A DNA stretch of 64,000 nucleotides from NCBI RefSeq assembly GCF_003850345.1, contig NZ_CP027707.1:6129001-6193000 (forward strand), written 5' to 3'. The notes under the pieces are model-generated. The model worked only from the letters and a program-made list of their open reading frames with translations, did not search any database and was not told the DNA's origin. Position numbers and translations under genes: made by a program. The stretch's first letter is position 1. Each line of letters starts with the position of its first letter. Source of the DNA: Pseudomonas chlororaphis subsp. piscium (GTDB lineage Bacteria > Pseudomonadota > Gammaproteobacteria > Pseudomonadales > Pseudomonadaceae). Below are positions 26,888-35,825 of this stretch, one piece after another.

Positions 26888-26935
26888 CCGCAGCGGGCCG
26901 ATGCCCGCTGCGGTTTTGCCCTTCTCTGGGCAAAA
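26888..26935. other. Two adjoining hairpins between hasR and hasA
   Basis: CCGCAGCGGGC/GCCCGCTGCGG (26888-26913, loop CGAT) is directly followed by TTTTGCCC/GGGCAAAA (26914-26935). On the has transcript they come after hasR and before the hasA ribosome site. Confidence 0.8.
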
Positions 26936-26939
26936 GCGG

Positions 26940-29624
26940 TCAGAACTGATATTCGAGGGTGCCCTGCAAGGTGCGGCCACGCCCCAGGGTGAAGGCCAGC
27001 ACGTCGCCCATGGGCACCAGGTAGGCGCGGTCGGTGACGTTCTCCATCGCCAGGCGCAGGGTCAGTTCTTCGGTGGCGCGGTAGCTGCCGTACAGGTCGT
27101 AAACGGTGTAGGACTTCCAGTCCGCGGGGTAGACGCTGGTGGTGGTGCGGGTGTTGCTGCCGCCTTCCGAGTAGCCCGCGCTGTAGCGGGCCCGGGCGCC
27201 GATATCCAGCTTGCGCTCGAAGAAGCGCGCGCCCAGGGTCAAGGTGCCACGGTCCATCGGCATGTGCTCGGCCGAGCCGAGGATCGCGCTGCAATGGCTG
27301 GCGCTGTTGGCCTGCTCGTCCGGGCGCATGCCGACCACCGGGGCGCGGCCGGCCGTGCTGTTCTTCACGGTCTGGGTCACCCCGCCCAGCCACGCGGTCT
27401 TCGAGCAGAAGTCGTTGCTGCCGATCATGTGGGTGTAGGCCAACTGCCCGTAGGCACGCCCGGCGTCGTAGTCGAGCTGGTACTCCACGCCCTTGAAGCG
27501 GGTGTCCTGCAGGTTGTTGACGTAGGCGCTGTTGCCGATCCCGGCCATGCCGTAGCCGGGGGGCTGCATGCCCATGTTCATGAAGATGAAGTCTTCGACG
27601 CGGGTGTCGAAGTAGGCGACCTTGATCCCCAGCCGGTCATCGTCGAACCACAGGTTTTCCTTGAACAGGTTGACCCCGGCTTCCCAGGTGGTGGAACGCT
27701 CCGGGCGCAGGAAGGGGTTCGGGTACATGCTCTCGGCACCACCGCCGTGGGGGCGGCCGGTGATCAGGGTCTCGGTGATCGCCGGCGGACGCCAGCCCTT
27801 GCCGTAGCTGGCGAACAGTTGCAGCCATTCCACGCCGGGCTTGATCGACAGGCCGAAGGTCGGCGAGAAACGCCCTTCCTCGGTGTCCACGTCATAATTG
27901 ACCGGCACCGTGGTTTGCCGGGTGGTGCCGAGAATGAAGGTGCGGGTATTGATCCCGGTATCGCCGCGCAACCGGTAACGGTCGTAGCGCAACCCGGCGT
28001 TCAGGTTCAGCCAGCCGTCGTAGTCGTAGTCCAGGCGGGCGAACAGGCTGCCGAGCGCGCGATCGCCCTTGGGCGTCATGCCTTCCGAGGCCGGGGCGTT
28101 CACCGCCGAACCGCTCGCCACCGGCTGGCTGGAGTCCGGGCGCACCTTGTCGTAGAAGAACTCCAGGCCGTAGTTGGCCTTGAGCGTCGACAGCTCGCCG
28201 AGGGCGAAGGTCGAGGTGTTCTGCGCCTGGGCGCCGTAGGTGTCGGTCTGGTAGGTGATCGAATAACCGGGGGTGATGCCCCGTTGCAGGGTGCTCTGGT
28301 CGTTGCGGTTGTCGACGTAATAGAGCTTGGCCTTGAAGTCCACCAGCGGGTTGTCCGGGGTGTAGCTGTAGTCGAGGGCGAAGTTCTGCGAGCGCACATC
28401 GCTGCTGCCCAGCTTCTCCCACAGCTGGTCCTTCTCGGTGTTGAGCATGTTGGCGTCGTCGTAGGACACCTGGGTGGTCAGGTAGCTGAACTGCAGGCGC
28501 TGGTCCTGGGGCAGGTTCAGCCCGAGCTTGGCCAGGCGCGAGCGCATCACCGAACCGGAGTAGGCCACCGGCGAGTTCTTTACCCGGTCGTTGATCGAAG
28601 GGTCCCGCCAGCCACCAGTACGCAGTTCGCCGATGCTGCCGCGGGTCCCCGGATCGTAGTCGCCCAGGTGCCGCTCGCTGGCGGCGACCAGCATGTCCCA
28701 GACTTCGGTGCCGATGGCGAAGGCTGAACTGCCGATAAAGTGCGTGCCGTTGCTGCGCCCGCCCAGGCCGCTGGTCAGACGAATGCGCCCGCCCATTTCC
28801 TCGCCCGGATTGATCAGGTCGCGGGCTTCCAGGGTACGAAAATTGGCGATCCCGCCGATCACCCCGGCACCGCCCATGCTGGAGGTCGCACCCTTCTCGA
28901 TCACCACCTCGGAAAGCAGCTCGGGGTCGACATACAGGGTGCCGTTGCGTTGCTGGTGGCCGCTCTGCTGGTAGTTCTGGCGCATGCCGTCGACCGACAT
29001 GTTGACCCGGCCGTAATCCTGGATGCCGCGGATGTTCACCGACAGGCCGGGGTCCTGCTGGCTGACCGCCGAATACACGCCGCTGGTTTCTTCCAGCATG
29101 TCCGCCGCGTGCCGGGGCGGGTTGCGGTCGATCTGCTCACGGCTGACGACGCTCATCGAACGCGGCGCGCTGTAGACCCAGTCGCTTTTTCGCCCTTCGA
29201 GATTGCCGGACACAGTGGTGGTGGCCAGAGCCAAAGCGCCCTGGTGCTCGGCCGCGACACGGTTCAGGGTGACCTGACTGTCGCCGGTGAAGCGGTATTC
29301 CACCGGCGCATTGCCCAGCAGCCGCGCCAGGCCTTCCTGGACGCTGTAGCTGCCCTTGAGCGGCGAGCTGTGCAGGCCCTTGAGGCGCTGGCTGTCGAAC
29401 AGCACTTGCAGCCCGGCCTGTTCGGCGAAGGCCAGCACGGCGCTGTCCAGGGCTTGCGCAGGAATGTCGAACATCAGGCGGCTTGGCTGCTCGGCGCCGG
29501 CAACCGCGGCACTCGGCGCCGCGTGCACCAGGCCGGCATCGAGCAGCAGCCCCGCGGCGCCCAGGTGAATGGCCAGGGCCAAGCGGCTTGCGGCGTGAAC
29601 TCCAGTGCGACTGCTTACCCTCAT
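26940..29624 (-). CDS. hasR: TonB-dependent heme/HasA receptor with signalling domain
   Basis: An 894-residue outer-membrane receptor. Order: signal peptide, N-terminal STN signalling domain (about 50-105, FDIPAQALDSAVLAFAEQAG), plug domain (INIRGIQDYGR-like segment), 22-strand barrel ending LEYQF. The heme-receptor loop is recognisable: WRPPAI in place of FRAP, a histidine in GRPHGG, then NPFLRPE in place of NPNL. HasR takes heme from HasA and signals through its STN domain to HasS. The start has AGGAAT upstream. No TonB paralogue (hasB) is in the operon, so the general TonB must serve. Confidence 0.96.
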   Translation of the reverse strand: MRVSSRTGVHAASRLALAIHLGAAGLLLDAGLVHAAPSAAVAGAEQPSRLMFDIPAQALDSAVLAFAEQAGLQVLFDSQRLKGLHSSPLKGSYSVQEGLARLLGNAPVEYRFTGDSQVTLNRVAAEHQGALALATTTVSGNLEGRKSDWVYSAPRSMSVVSREQIDRNPPRHAADMLEETSGVYSAVSQQDPGLSVNIRGIQDYGRVNMSVDGMRQNYQQSGHQQRNGTLYVDPELLSEVVIEKGATSSMGGAGVIGGIANFRTLEARDLINPGEEMGGRIRLTSGLGGRSNGTHFIGSSAFAIGTEVWDMLVAASERHLGDYDPGTRGSIGELRTGGWRDPSINDRVKNSPVAYSGSVMRSRLAKLGLNLPQDQRLQFSYLTTQVSYDDANMLNTEKDQLWEKLGSSDVRSQNFALDYSYTPDNPLVDFKAKLYYVDNRNDQSTLQRGITPGYSITYQTDTYGAQAQNTSTFALGELSTLKANYGLEFFYDKVRPDSSQPVASGSAVNAPASEGMTPKGDRALGSLFARLDYDYDGWLNLNAGLRYDRYRLRGDTGINTRTFILGTTRQTTVPVNYDVDTEEGRFSPTFGLSIKPGVEWLQLFASYGKGWRPPAITETLITGRPHGGGAESMYPNPFLRPERSTTWEAGVNLFKENLWFDDDRLGIKVAYFDTRVEDFIFMNMGMQPPGYGMAGIGNSAYVNNLQDTRFKGVEYQLDYDAGRAYGQLAYTHMIGSNDFCSKTAWLGGVTQTVKNSTAGRAPVVGMRPDEQANSASHCSAILGSAEHMPMDRGTLTLGARFFERKLDIGARARYSAGYSEGGSNTRTTTSVYPADWKSYTVYDLYGSYRATEELTLRLAMENVTDRAYLVPMGDVLAFTLGRGRTLQGTLEYQF

Positions 29625-29754
29625 ACTCGTATTCCTGCGCTGGCTGTTTTATTTATGCGAATGCATCTCAGTTAGCTAGACGTGCCAGGCAGGAAAACTC
29701 AGTAAGGTTTTTTCCAATTATTTTTCACGGGGAGGAAACAGGCGGCGCCAGGCC

Positions 29755-30759
29755 TCAGTAAATCAGGCTGACGCCGGCCAGATCGAAGTGCCGCACCTGC
29801 AGTTCCCGGGTCAGGGTGGCCAGGGCGGTGTCGAGCATGTCCAGGCGGAACACGCCGCTGACCTGACGCTGGGCCAGGGCATCGTTGCCCAGCAGCACCC
29901 GGCCGGGGCGATAACGATTGAGCTGTTCGATCACCAGCGCCAACGGCTGGCGATCGAACACCAGCACGCCACGACGCCAGCCGGTTGCCCGTTGCAGATC
30001 GACAGCCTCCAGGGCGACCACCCCCGACAGCGGGTTGTAGCGCGCGCTCTGCCCTTCCTGCAGCACCCGTTCGGAAGCGCCCTGTTGCGCCGGCGTATCC
30101 AGGCTCACGGCAACACTGTGTTGCAGCACGCCGACCCAGGCCTGCCGGTCGCTCTCACGCCCCACCACGAAGCGCGTGCCCAGGGCGCGGGTCTGCCCGC
30201 CGGCACTCTCGACCACAAAAGGGCGGCTCTCCTCGCCGTCCATGGGCGCCACGTCGAACACCGCGGAGCCGGCAAGCAAGTGCACCTGGCGCTGGGTCTG
30301 GTTGAAATCGAGGCGAATGGCGCTGGACGAATCCAGCTCCACGGTACTGCCATCGGCCAACTGCACGGTGCGTACTTCGCCTTTGCCGGTAAGGTAGTCG
30401 GCCTGCATGTGCAGCAAGGCTTGCGGCCCTTGCCACCCGCCGAGCGCGACGGCCAGCACCAGCACCGCGGCGCTGGCCGCCCGCGGCAGGAAACGCCGAC
30501 GGCGCGGTCGGTGAACCGCCGTGGCCCTGGCGGCGGGCGCCCGACGCGGTTGCGCCAGTTGCGGCTCCAGGCGCAGCTCGCCCAGCGCGTCCCAGGTCTG
30601 CCGGGCAAACGCCAGCGCCTGGGCATGGCGCGGGTCCCGCGCCTGCCATTGCTCCAGCTCGGCCTGCTCGGCGGCGCTCAGTCCACCGACGTGCAAACGC
30701 ACCGCCCAGTCGGCGGCGGCCTCAGTGATACTGCGCTCTTGCGGACCCTGGCTATTCAC
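29755..30759 (-). CDS. hasS: FecR-family anti-sigma factor HasS
   Basis: A 334-residue transmembrane regulator. The N-terminal cytosolic anti-sigma region (to about residue 90, ending in an RPRRRRF cluster) is followed by one membrane helix (93-109) and a periplasmic FecR domain with VQLADGSTVELDSSSAIRL. The C-terminal region ends RELQVRHFDLAGVSLIY. It receives the heme signal from HasR and controls HasI. The start is GTG at 30759 with a weak ribosome site; 63 bases separate it from hasI. Confidence 0.92.
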   Translation of the reverse strand: MNSQGPQERSITEAAADWAVRLHVGGLSAAEQAELEQWQARDPRHAQALAFARQTWDALGELRLEPQLAQPRRAPAARATAVHRPRRRRFLPRAASAAVLVLAVALGGWQGPQALLHMQADYLTGKGEVRTVQLADGSTVELDSSSAIRLDFNQTQRQVHLLAGSAVFDVAPMDGEESRPFVVESAGGQTRALGTRFVVGRESDRQAWVGVLQHSVAVSLDTPAQQGASERVLQEGQSARYNPLSGVVALEAVDLQRATGWRRGVLVFDRQPLALVIEQLNRYRPGRVLLGNDALAQRQVSGVFRLDMLDTALATLTRELQVRHFDLAGVSLIY

Positions 30760-30822
30760 GTGTGAATCTCGATTTCTCGTTATATATAAGCAGTGACGAC
30801 TGACCCCGGTTTTTACCGTAAC

Positions 30823-31341
30823 TCACTCGTCGGCCGCCCGACCGCCGGTAGCCAGGCGCTGCATCACATGGGCCAGGGCCCTGGACAGGTGTTTCTGCAC
30901 CGAGCTGTCGGAAATCTCCAGATGCCTGGCCACTTCGGCGTGGGTCATGCCTTCGATCCGGTTCAAGCGGAAAATCTCCTGAGTGCGCGGCGGCAACTCC
31001 AGAATGGCCTGCTTCAATGCCTTGCGCTGTTGCTGCGCCATCGCCTGAGCCTCCAGACCGGCCTGCTCATCCTCGATCTCGGCCAGGGCCTCATGGGGCA
31101 CGGTGTCGGTCTTGCGCCGCGCTTCCTGACGGACATGGTCGATCAGCAGATTGTTCGCCGTTCGGTAGAGATAACCCTGGGAATTGTCGATGCGCTCGCC
31201 GCGCGTCTGTTCGGCCAGCCGCAGGAAACTCTCCTGCACCAGATCAGCGGCCAACTGCGGGTCCCGTACCTTGCGCGCCAGATACCCACGCAAGGTAGCG
31301 GCATGCTTGAGAAACAGCCCCTTGAGATCCACGTCCGACAA
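30823..31341 (-). CDS. hasI: ECF sigma factor HasI
   Basis: A 172-residue iron-starvation ECF sigma factor. Region 2 contains DLVQESFLRLAEQ and YLYRTANNLLIDHVR; region 4 contains LPPRTQEIFRLNRIEGMTHAEVARHLEIS. The start is a TTG at 31341 with GGGAG five bases before; the next candidate (GTG three codons on) would be 14 bases from that site. HasI directs transcription of hasR and downstream genes when heme-loaded HasA is outside. A Fur-like box lies 50 bases upstream. Confidence 0.93.
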   Translation of the reverse strand: MSDVDLKGLFLKHAATLRGYLARKVRDPQLAADLVQESFLRLAEQTRGERIDNSQGYLYRTANNLLIDHVRQEARRKTDTVPHEALAEIEDEQAGLEAQAMAQQQRKALKQAILELPPRTQEIFRLNRIEGMTHAEVARHLEISDSSVQKHLSRALAHVMQRLATGGRAADE

Positions 31342-31390
31342 ACCGACTCCCTGGAACTTGAAGGAAATTGGCCGGCATCTTACGGCTTAC

Positions 31391-31405
31391 TAAGAATTAT
31401 TTTCA
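31391..31405 (-). promoter_or_regulatory. Putative Fur box of hasI
   Basis: On the hasI strand TGAAAATAATTCTTA matches the 7-1-7 Fur model TGATAAT-N-ATTATCA at 11 of 14 defined positions. Iron repression of has systems is established in P. aeruginosa. Confidence 0.6.
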
Positions 31406-31468
31406 ATTGATATGAATACGCATCTTCTGCCGAGAAGGTGAAAGAACTTCTCCACTCATCCGGGTAGT

Positions 31469-31483
31469 GTTCGATTATCGAAC
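31469..31483. promoter_or_regulatory. PcaR-type palindrome upstream of aroQ
   Basis: GTTCGATTATCGAAC is a perfect dyad, 114 bases before aroQ. It matches the motif GTTCGATAATCGCAC that I recall for IclR-family regulator PcaR. A near-identical copy precedes quiC1. Confidence 0.65.
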
Positions 31484-31522
31484 CACTATTTCGGGGCCGT
31501 CCCCCGACTTATTGACCAAATT

Positions 31523-31535
31523 AACCAGTTAGTAC
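31523..31535. promoter_or_regulatory. Candidate TetR operator upstream of aroQ
   Basis: AACCAGTTAGTAC contains the AAC-N2-GTT core; the 11-base AACCAGTTAGT recurs exactly before quiC1 (38646-38656), next to the local TetR gene's operon. Confidence 0.5.
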
Positions 31536-31597
31536 AATTTAGCTGCAGCCGCTGGCCGCTCAAGCCGCGCCCACAATAACAACGGAGAATTCCCCTC

Positions 31598-32047
31598 ATG
31601 CGCCCTATCGTTCTGGTGCTCAACGGCCCGAACCTGAACCTGCTCGGCACCCGCGAACCCGCCACTTACGGTCACGAGACCCTGGCCGACATTTCCGCCC
31701 AGTGCGGGCGTGCCGCCGAGGAGTTCGGCCTGACCGTGGAGTTTCGCCAGACCAACCACGAAGGCGAACTGCTGGACTGGATTCACGGCGCTCGTGGCCG
31801 TTGCGCCGGGATCCTGATCAACCCGGCGGCCTGGACCCACACCTCGGTGGCGATCCGCGATGCCCTGGTGGCCAGCGAACTGCCGGTGATCGAAGTGCAC
31901 CTGTCGAACGTCCACGCCCGCGAACCCTTCCGCCATCACTCCTTTGTCTCGGGCATCGCCCTGGCGGTCATGTGCGGCTTCGGCAGCCATGGCTATCGCC
32001 TGGCACTGGCGCACTTCAGCCAGCGTTTTCAAGGAGCCCAGGCATGA
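31598..32047 (+). CDS. aroQ: Type II 3-dehydroquinate dehydratase, catabolic copy
   Basis: A 149-residue type II enzyme that interconverts 3-dehydroquinate and 3-dehydroshikimate. NGPNLNLLG, the catalytic tyrosine loop GTREPATYG (Y24) and [11 protein letters not shown] are diagnostic. It overlaps the next gene, an AroE-like dehydrogenase, by an ATGA. The neighbours (quiC1, MFS, pcaGH) indicate quinate/shikimate breakdown rather than aromatic amino acid synthesis; from memory the match is PA0245 (aroQ2). Two candidate operators lie in the 256 bases between it and hasI. Confidence 0.95.
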   Translation: MRPIVLVLNGPNLNLLGTREPATYGHETLADISAQCGRAAEEFGLTVEFRQTNHEGELLDWIHGARGRCAGILINPAAWTHTSVAIRDALVASELPVIEVHLSNVHAREPFRHHSFVSGIALAVMCGFGSHGYRLALAHFSQRFQGAQA

Positions 32048-32898
32048 CCCAGCAGAACACAGTACTGGCCGGACTGATCGGCGCCGGCATCCAGGCCTCG
32101 CGCACCCCGGCACTGCATGAGCACGAAGGCGACGCCCAGGGCCTGCGCTACCTGTACCGGCTGATCGACCTGGACCAGCTGCAACTCGACAGCAACGCCC
32201 TGCCCGACCTGCTACTGGCCGCCGAGCGCATGAACTTCACCGGGTTGAACATCACCTTTCCCTGCAAGCAGAGCATCATCCCGTTGCTCGATGAGCTGTC
32301 GCCCGAGGCCCGCGGCATCGGCGCGGTGAACACAGTGGTGCTCAAGGACGGCAAGCGCGTCGGCCACAACACCGACTGCCTGGGTTTTGCCGAAGGTTTC
32401 CGCCGCGGCTTGCAGGGCGTGGCCCTGGAGCGTGTGGTGCAGATGGGCGCCGGCGGCGCCGGTGCGGCGGTGGCCCATGCGCTGCTCAGCGAAGGCGTGC
32501 AGCAGCTGAGCATCTTCGATGTGGAAAGCGCCCGCGCCCAGAGCCTGGCAGATAACCTCAACCAGCATTTCGGCCCCGGCCGGGCCAAGGCCGGCGTCGA
32601 CCTGCCCACCACCCTGGCCGCCGCCGACGGCCTGGTGAACACCACACCGATGGGCATGGCCAAGCTGCCGGGCATGCCGGTGCCGGTCGAGTTGCTGCGC
32701 CCTGAGCTGTGGGTCGCGGAGATCGTCTACTTCCCCTTGGAAACCGAGTTGCTGCGCAATGCCCGCGCCCTCGGTTGCCGCACCCTGGACGGCGGCAACA
32801 TGGCGGTATTTCAGGCGGTGAAGGCGTTCGAGCTGTTCAGCGGCGTGGCGCCGGATGCCCAGCGCATGCTCGCGCATTTCCAGAGCATGAATGGCTGA
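32044..32898 (+). CDS. Shikimate/quinate dehydrogenase, AroE family
   Basis: A 284-residue NAD(P)-dependent dehydrogenase. The substrate lysine is in NITFPCKQ, followed by NTDCLGF and the dinucleotide motif [15 protein letters not shown]. Absence of the basic NRT-type residues of NADP-specific AroE hints at NAD use and so at catabolism of shikimate or quinate, which fits its coupling to aroQ. The start at 32044 overlaps the aroQ stop. Which of the two substrates it prefers cannot be told by eye. Confidence 0.9.
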   Translation: MTQQNTVLAGLIGAGIQASRTPALHEHEGDAQGLRYLYRLIDLDQLQLDSNALPDLLLAAERMNFTGLNITFPCKQSIIPLLDELSPEARGIGAVNTVVLKDGKRVGHNTDCLGFAEGFRRGLQGVALERVVQMGAGGAGAAVAHALLSEGVQQLSIFDVESARAQSLADNLNQHFGPGRAKAGVDLPTTLAAADGLVNTTPMGMAKLPGMPVPVELLRPELWVAEIVYFPLETELLRNARALGCRTLDGGNMAVFQAVKAFELFSGVAPDAQRMLAHFQSMNG

Positions 32899-32996
32899 CC
32901 GTGCATGACCGGGTCGGTGCGGGGCCGTGATCAGCCCCGCTCTCGACAGGTGCCCGCCGTACGGTGAGGTACCCCATTGCAATACCCCCCTTGCGA

Positions 32997-34196
32997 CTAC
33001 GCACGTTCCTGACGACCGGCTGGCCGCAGCCGGCCGTGCATCACGCCGTGCGCCAGCAACCCCGCCAGCAACCCCCAGAATGCGCCGCCCAAACCGAACA
33101 AGGTGATATTGGCAGCGGTCGCCAGGAAGGTGATCAAGGCGGTTTCCCGGCCATTGGGCTCGACCAGCGCGGTGGCAAGACTCCCGCCGATCGCACCCAA
33201 CAGGGCCAAACCCGCAAGGGTGGTGATAAAGGTCGCCGGCAGGACCACGAACAGCGCCGCCAGGGTGCTGCCGAAAATCCCCACCAGCAGATAGAACACC
33301 CCACAAGCAAGCCCGGCCAGATAACGCTTGGCGGGCTCCTCATGCGCCTCCTTGCCCGTACAGATGGCGGCGGTAATCGCGGCGACGTTGAATGCATGGG
33401 AACCGAACGGCGCCATCAACAAGGAGCCCAGCCCTGTCACCGTAAGAATTGGATTGGCACTGGTCTTGAATCCGTCGTTGCGCAGCACCAGCATGCCGGG
33501 CATGTACTGGCCGGTCAGGGTGATCAGGAACAACGGCAGGGCCACGCTCAACAGCGCATTCAGCGAGAACACCGGCAAGGTCAGCACCGGCACGGCCGGC
33601 TTGAGTTCGAGGCCGGCGAAACTGACTTGCCCCAACCCGAGCAACAGCACGATGCCGATCAGCAATACCCCGACAATCGCATAACGCGCGGTAAAGCGGC
33701 GTAGCAGCACATAGCTGAGCAGCAGCGCGCCCACCAGCAAAGGATCCACCCCCGCCCCGTCGAAAGCGCCAATCCCGAAGCGCAGCAAAATGCCCGCCAG
33801 CAGGCCCGCCGCGATTCCCGGCGGGATCAGCTTCACCACCCGCTCGAAATAACCCGACATCCCCAGCACGACGAAGCCGACAGCCGACAGCATGAAGGCG
33901 CCGATCATTTCCGGGTAAGGCGTGCTCGGCAGTACCGCGATCAGGAAGGCCGCGCCCGGGGTCGACCAGGCGGTAATGATCGGCTCGCGGTAGCGATAGC
34001 TCAGCCAGGCGCCGGTCAGGCCGACGCCGATCGAGATCGACCAGATCCACGAAGCGGTCTGCTCGGGACTCAGCCCCGCCGCCTTGGCCCCCTGGAAAAC
34101 CAGAATGAAGGTTCCCCCGTAATTGACGATGACCGAAATCAGCGCGGCAACGCTCGGATGCAGCAGGTCAGCGATTCTGATGCTGGCGGTTTTCAT
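32997..34196 (-). CDS. benE: BenE-family benzoate/H+ symporter
   Basis: A 399-residue inner-membrane protein with eleven to twelve helices, beginning MKTASIRIADLLHPS. Hallmarks: WSTPGAAFLIAV, FGSHAFNVAAITAAICTG and GAFDGAGVDPLLV. BenE proteins import benzoate with protons. The start at 34196 replaces the longer open frame to 34268. It is divergent from a MocR regulator, which probably controls it, so its true substrate may be something other than benzoate. Confidence 0.88.
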   Translation of the reverse strand: MKTASIRIADLLHPSVAALISVIVNYGGTFILVFQGAKAAGLSPEQTASWIWSISIGVGLTGAWLSYRYREPIITAWSTPGAAFLIAVLPSTPYPEMIGAFMLSAVGFVVLGMSGYFERVVKLIPPGIAAGLLAGILLRFGIGAFDGAGVDPLLVGALLLSYVLLRRFTARYAIVGVLLIGIVLLLGLGQVSFAGLELKPAVPVLTLPVFSLNALLSVALPLFLITLTGQYMPGMLVLRNDGFKTSANPILTVTGLGSLLMAPFGSHAFNVAAITAAICTGKEAHEEPAKRYLAGLACGVFYLLVGIFGSTLAALFVVLPATFITTLAGLALLGAIGGSLATALVEPNGRETALITFLATAANITLFGLGGAFWGLLAGLLAHGVMHGRLRPAGRQERA

Positions 34197-34247
34197 CGGT
34201 GGGCCCCTCTGGATGTGTTGGCGAGGCGAGGGAGTATCCGCAGGTAA

Positions 34248-34290
34248 TGGTCTGTATAAAATATCCACTTTCCATCAATATCCCAGACCA
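34248..34290. promoter_or_regulatory. Candidate MocR operator between benE and its divergent regulator
   Basis: TGGTCTG (34248-34254) and CAGACCA (34284-34290) are inverted, and inside them AATATCC occurs twice as a direct repeat (34260 and 34277). MocR proteins usually bind direct repeats in such a divergent gap. Confidence 0.5.
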
Positions 34291-34333
34291 CTTTTCCAGC
34301 TTGTCGCGCAGTCCAACGATCCACAGGCCCCCG

Positions 34334-35821
34334 ATGAAAACCCGTAAAACCGCCTATCCCATCTGGAACCGTCTGCAACTGGCCAAGGACGGCCACTTGT
34401 CCTTGCGCGAGCAATTGCTGCTGTTCCTGCGCAAAGGCATCGCCGAGGGCAGCGTCAAGGCCGGCATCCGCCTGCCGGCCTCACGTGTGCTGGCGGCCCA
34501 GCTGGGGCTGTCACGCATGACCGTGACCGAGGCCTATGGGCAGTTGATCGCCGAGGGGTTCCTGGAGGCCCGGACAGGTTCGGGCACCTATGTCATGGCC
34601 CGCATCGCCGAACCAACGGCCTCGCCGCCCGCCCGGACAGGGGCCACCATCGGCTCCACCCGGGCCCGGGCGTTGACCGGGAACGACTCGATGTCCGTGG
34701 CCCCCGCCGCCTGGCCGCTGACTCCGGGCCTGCCGGCGCTGGACGCCTTTCCCTATGCCCTGTGGGGGCGCCTGGAAGGTCGGTTCTGGCGACGCCGGCC
34801 ACTTCCCGACCTGTCCTACGGCGACCCACAGGGTTTCCTGCCATTACGCGAAGCCTTGGCGGCTTACCTGGGCGCGGCACGCGGGGTGGTCTGCCAGGCC
34901 AGTCACATCGTGATTACTCCCGGTGCCCAAGCGGCGGTGTCGATTGCGACACTGGCGCTCACCGACCAGGGAGATCGCGTCTGGGTCGAGAACCCCGGCT
35001 ACGATGCGGCCTACCGCAGCGTGTTGCTGGCTGGCGTGCAGGCGGTGGGCGTTCCAGTAGATAAAGAAGGGCTGGATGTGCAGGCCGGCCGCCGGCTCGC
35101 GCCAGACGCCAGGCTCGCGCTGGTATCACCTTCACACCAATATCCCCTGGGGGTCGGCATGAGTCTGGCGCGACGCCTGGCCTTGCTGCAATGGGCCCAC
35201 GATGCCGATGCCTTCATCCTCGAAGACGATTACGACAGCGAGTTCCGTTACGGCGGCGCGCCAACACCGGCGCTCAAGGCCCTGGACGGTCATCAGGGGC
35301 GGGTGATTTATGTGGGGACCTTGAGCAAGCTGCTGGCGCCGGGGCTGCGCCTGGGGTTCCTGGTCGCCCCCGAGGCGGTGGTGGACGTGTTGCGCAAGGT
35401 GCGCAATGGCAGTGGCCACCGCGTACCTTTGTCGCTCCAGACGACGGCGGCGGAGTTCATCGGCAATGGCCACCTCGGTAGCCATATCCGTCGTAGCCAG
35501 GCGGTTTATGCGCAACGTCGCGCAGCCTTGCTGGCGGCCATTCACAACGCCGGCAGCGAGCGCATGAGGGTAGCCAGCAGCGTTACCGGATTGCATCTGC
35601 TCGCCGAACTGCCCGATGGCCTCGACGACCAGGCTATCGCTGCCGCCGCCCATGCCCGGAAAATCGGCGTCGCACCGCTGTCAGGTTTTTTCGTTGGCGC
35701 CCAGGGCCGGCCACGTCCTGGCTTGTTGATGGGCTTTGGCAATACCCGGGCGGAGTCGATGCAGGATGCGGTTGAAACCCTATGCCGCCTGATCGATCGG
35801 CAGCGGGGTTCAACCCTTTAG
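34334..35821 (+). CDS. MocR-type GntR regulator with aminotransferase-like domain
   Basis: A 495-residue protein: N-terminal GntR winged helix (about residues 20-90, with LPASRVLAAQLGLSRMTVTEAY) joined to a fold-type I aminotransferase-like domain. The PLP lysine is probably in YVGTLSKLLAPGLRLGF, and EDDYDSEFRY is the family's acidic motif. Members sense PLP or amino compounds. Divergent from benE. The start at 34334 (MKTRKTAYP) follows AGG; the frame is open further upstream but without family residues. Confidence 0.9.
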   Translation: MKTRKTAYPIWNRLQLAKDGHLSLREQLLLFLRKGIAEGSVKAGIRLPASRVLAAQLGLSRMTVTEAYGQLIAEGFLEARTGSGTYVMARIAEPTASPPARTGATIGSTRARALTGNDSMSVAPAAWPLTPGLPALDAFPYALWGRLEGRFWRRRPLPDLSYGDPQGFLPLREALAAYLGAARGVVCQASHIVITPGAQAAVSIATLALTDQGDRVWVENPGYDAAYRSVLLAGVQAVGVPVDKEGLDVQAGRRLAPDARLALVSPSHQYPLGVGMSLARRLALLQWAHDADAFILEDDYDSEFRYGGAPTPALKALDGHQGRVIYVGTLSKLLAPGLRLGFLVAPEAVVDVLRKVRNGSGHRVPLSLQTTAAEFIGNGHLGSHIRRSQAVYAQRRAALLAAIHNAGSERMRVASSVTGLHLLAELPDGLDDQAIAAAAHARKIGVAPLSGFFVGAQGRPRPGLLMGFGNTRAESMQDAVETLCRLIDRQRGSTL

Positions 35822-35825
35822 GCAA

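Noticed and set aside
29625-29754. A Fur box or HasI-type promoter before hasR
   Set aside because: The AT-rich GAAAAATAATTGGAAAA stretch is suggestive, but the match to the 19-base Fur consensus is weak (about half of positions).
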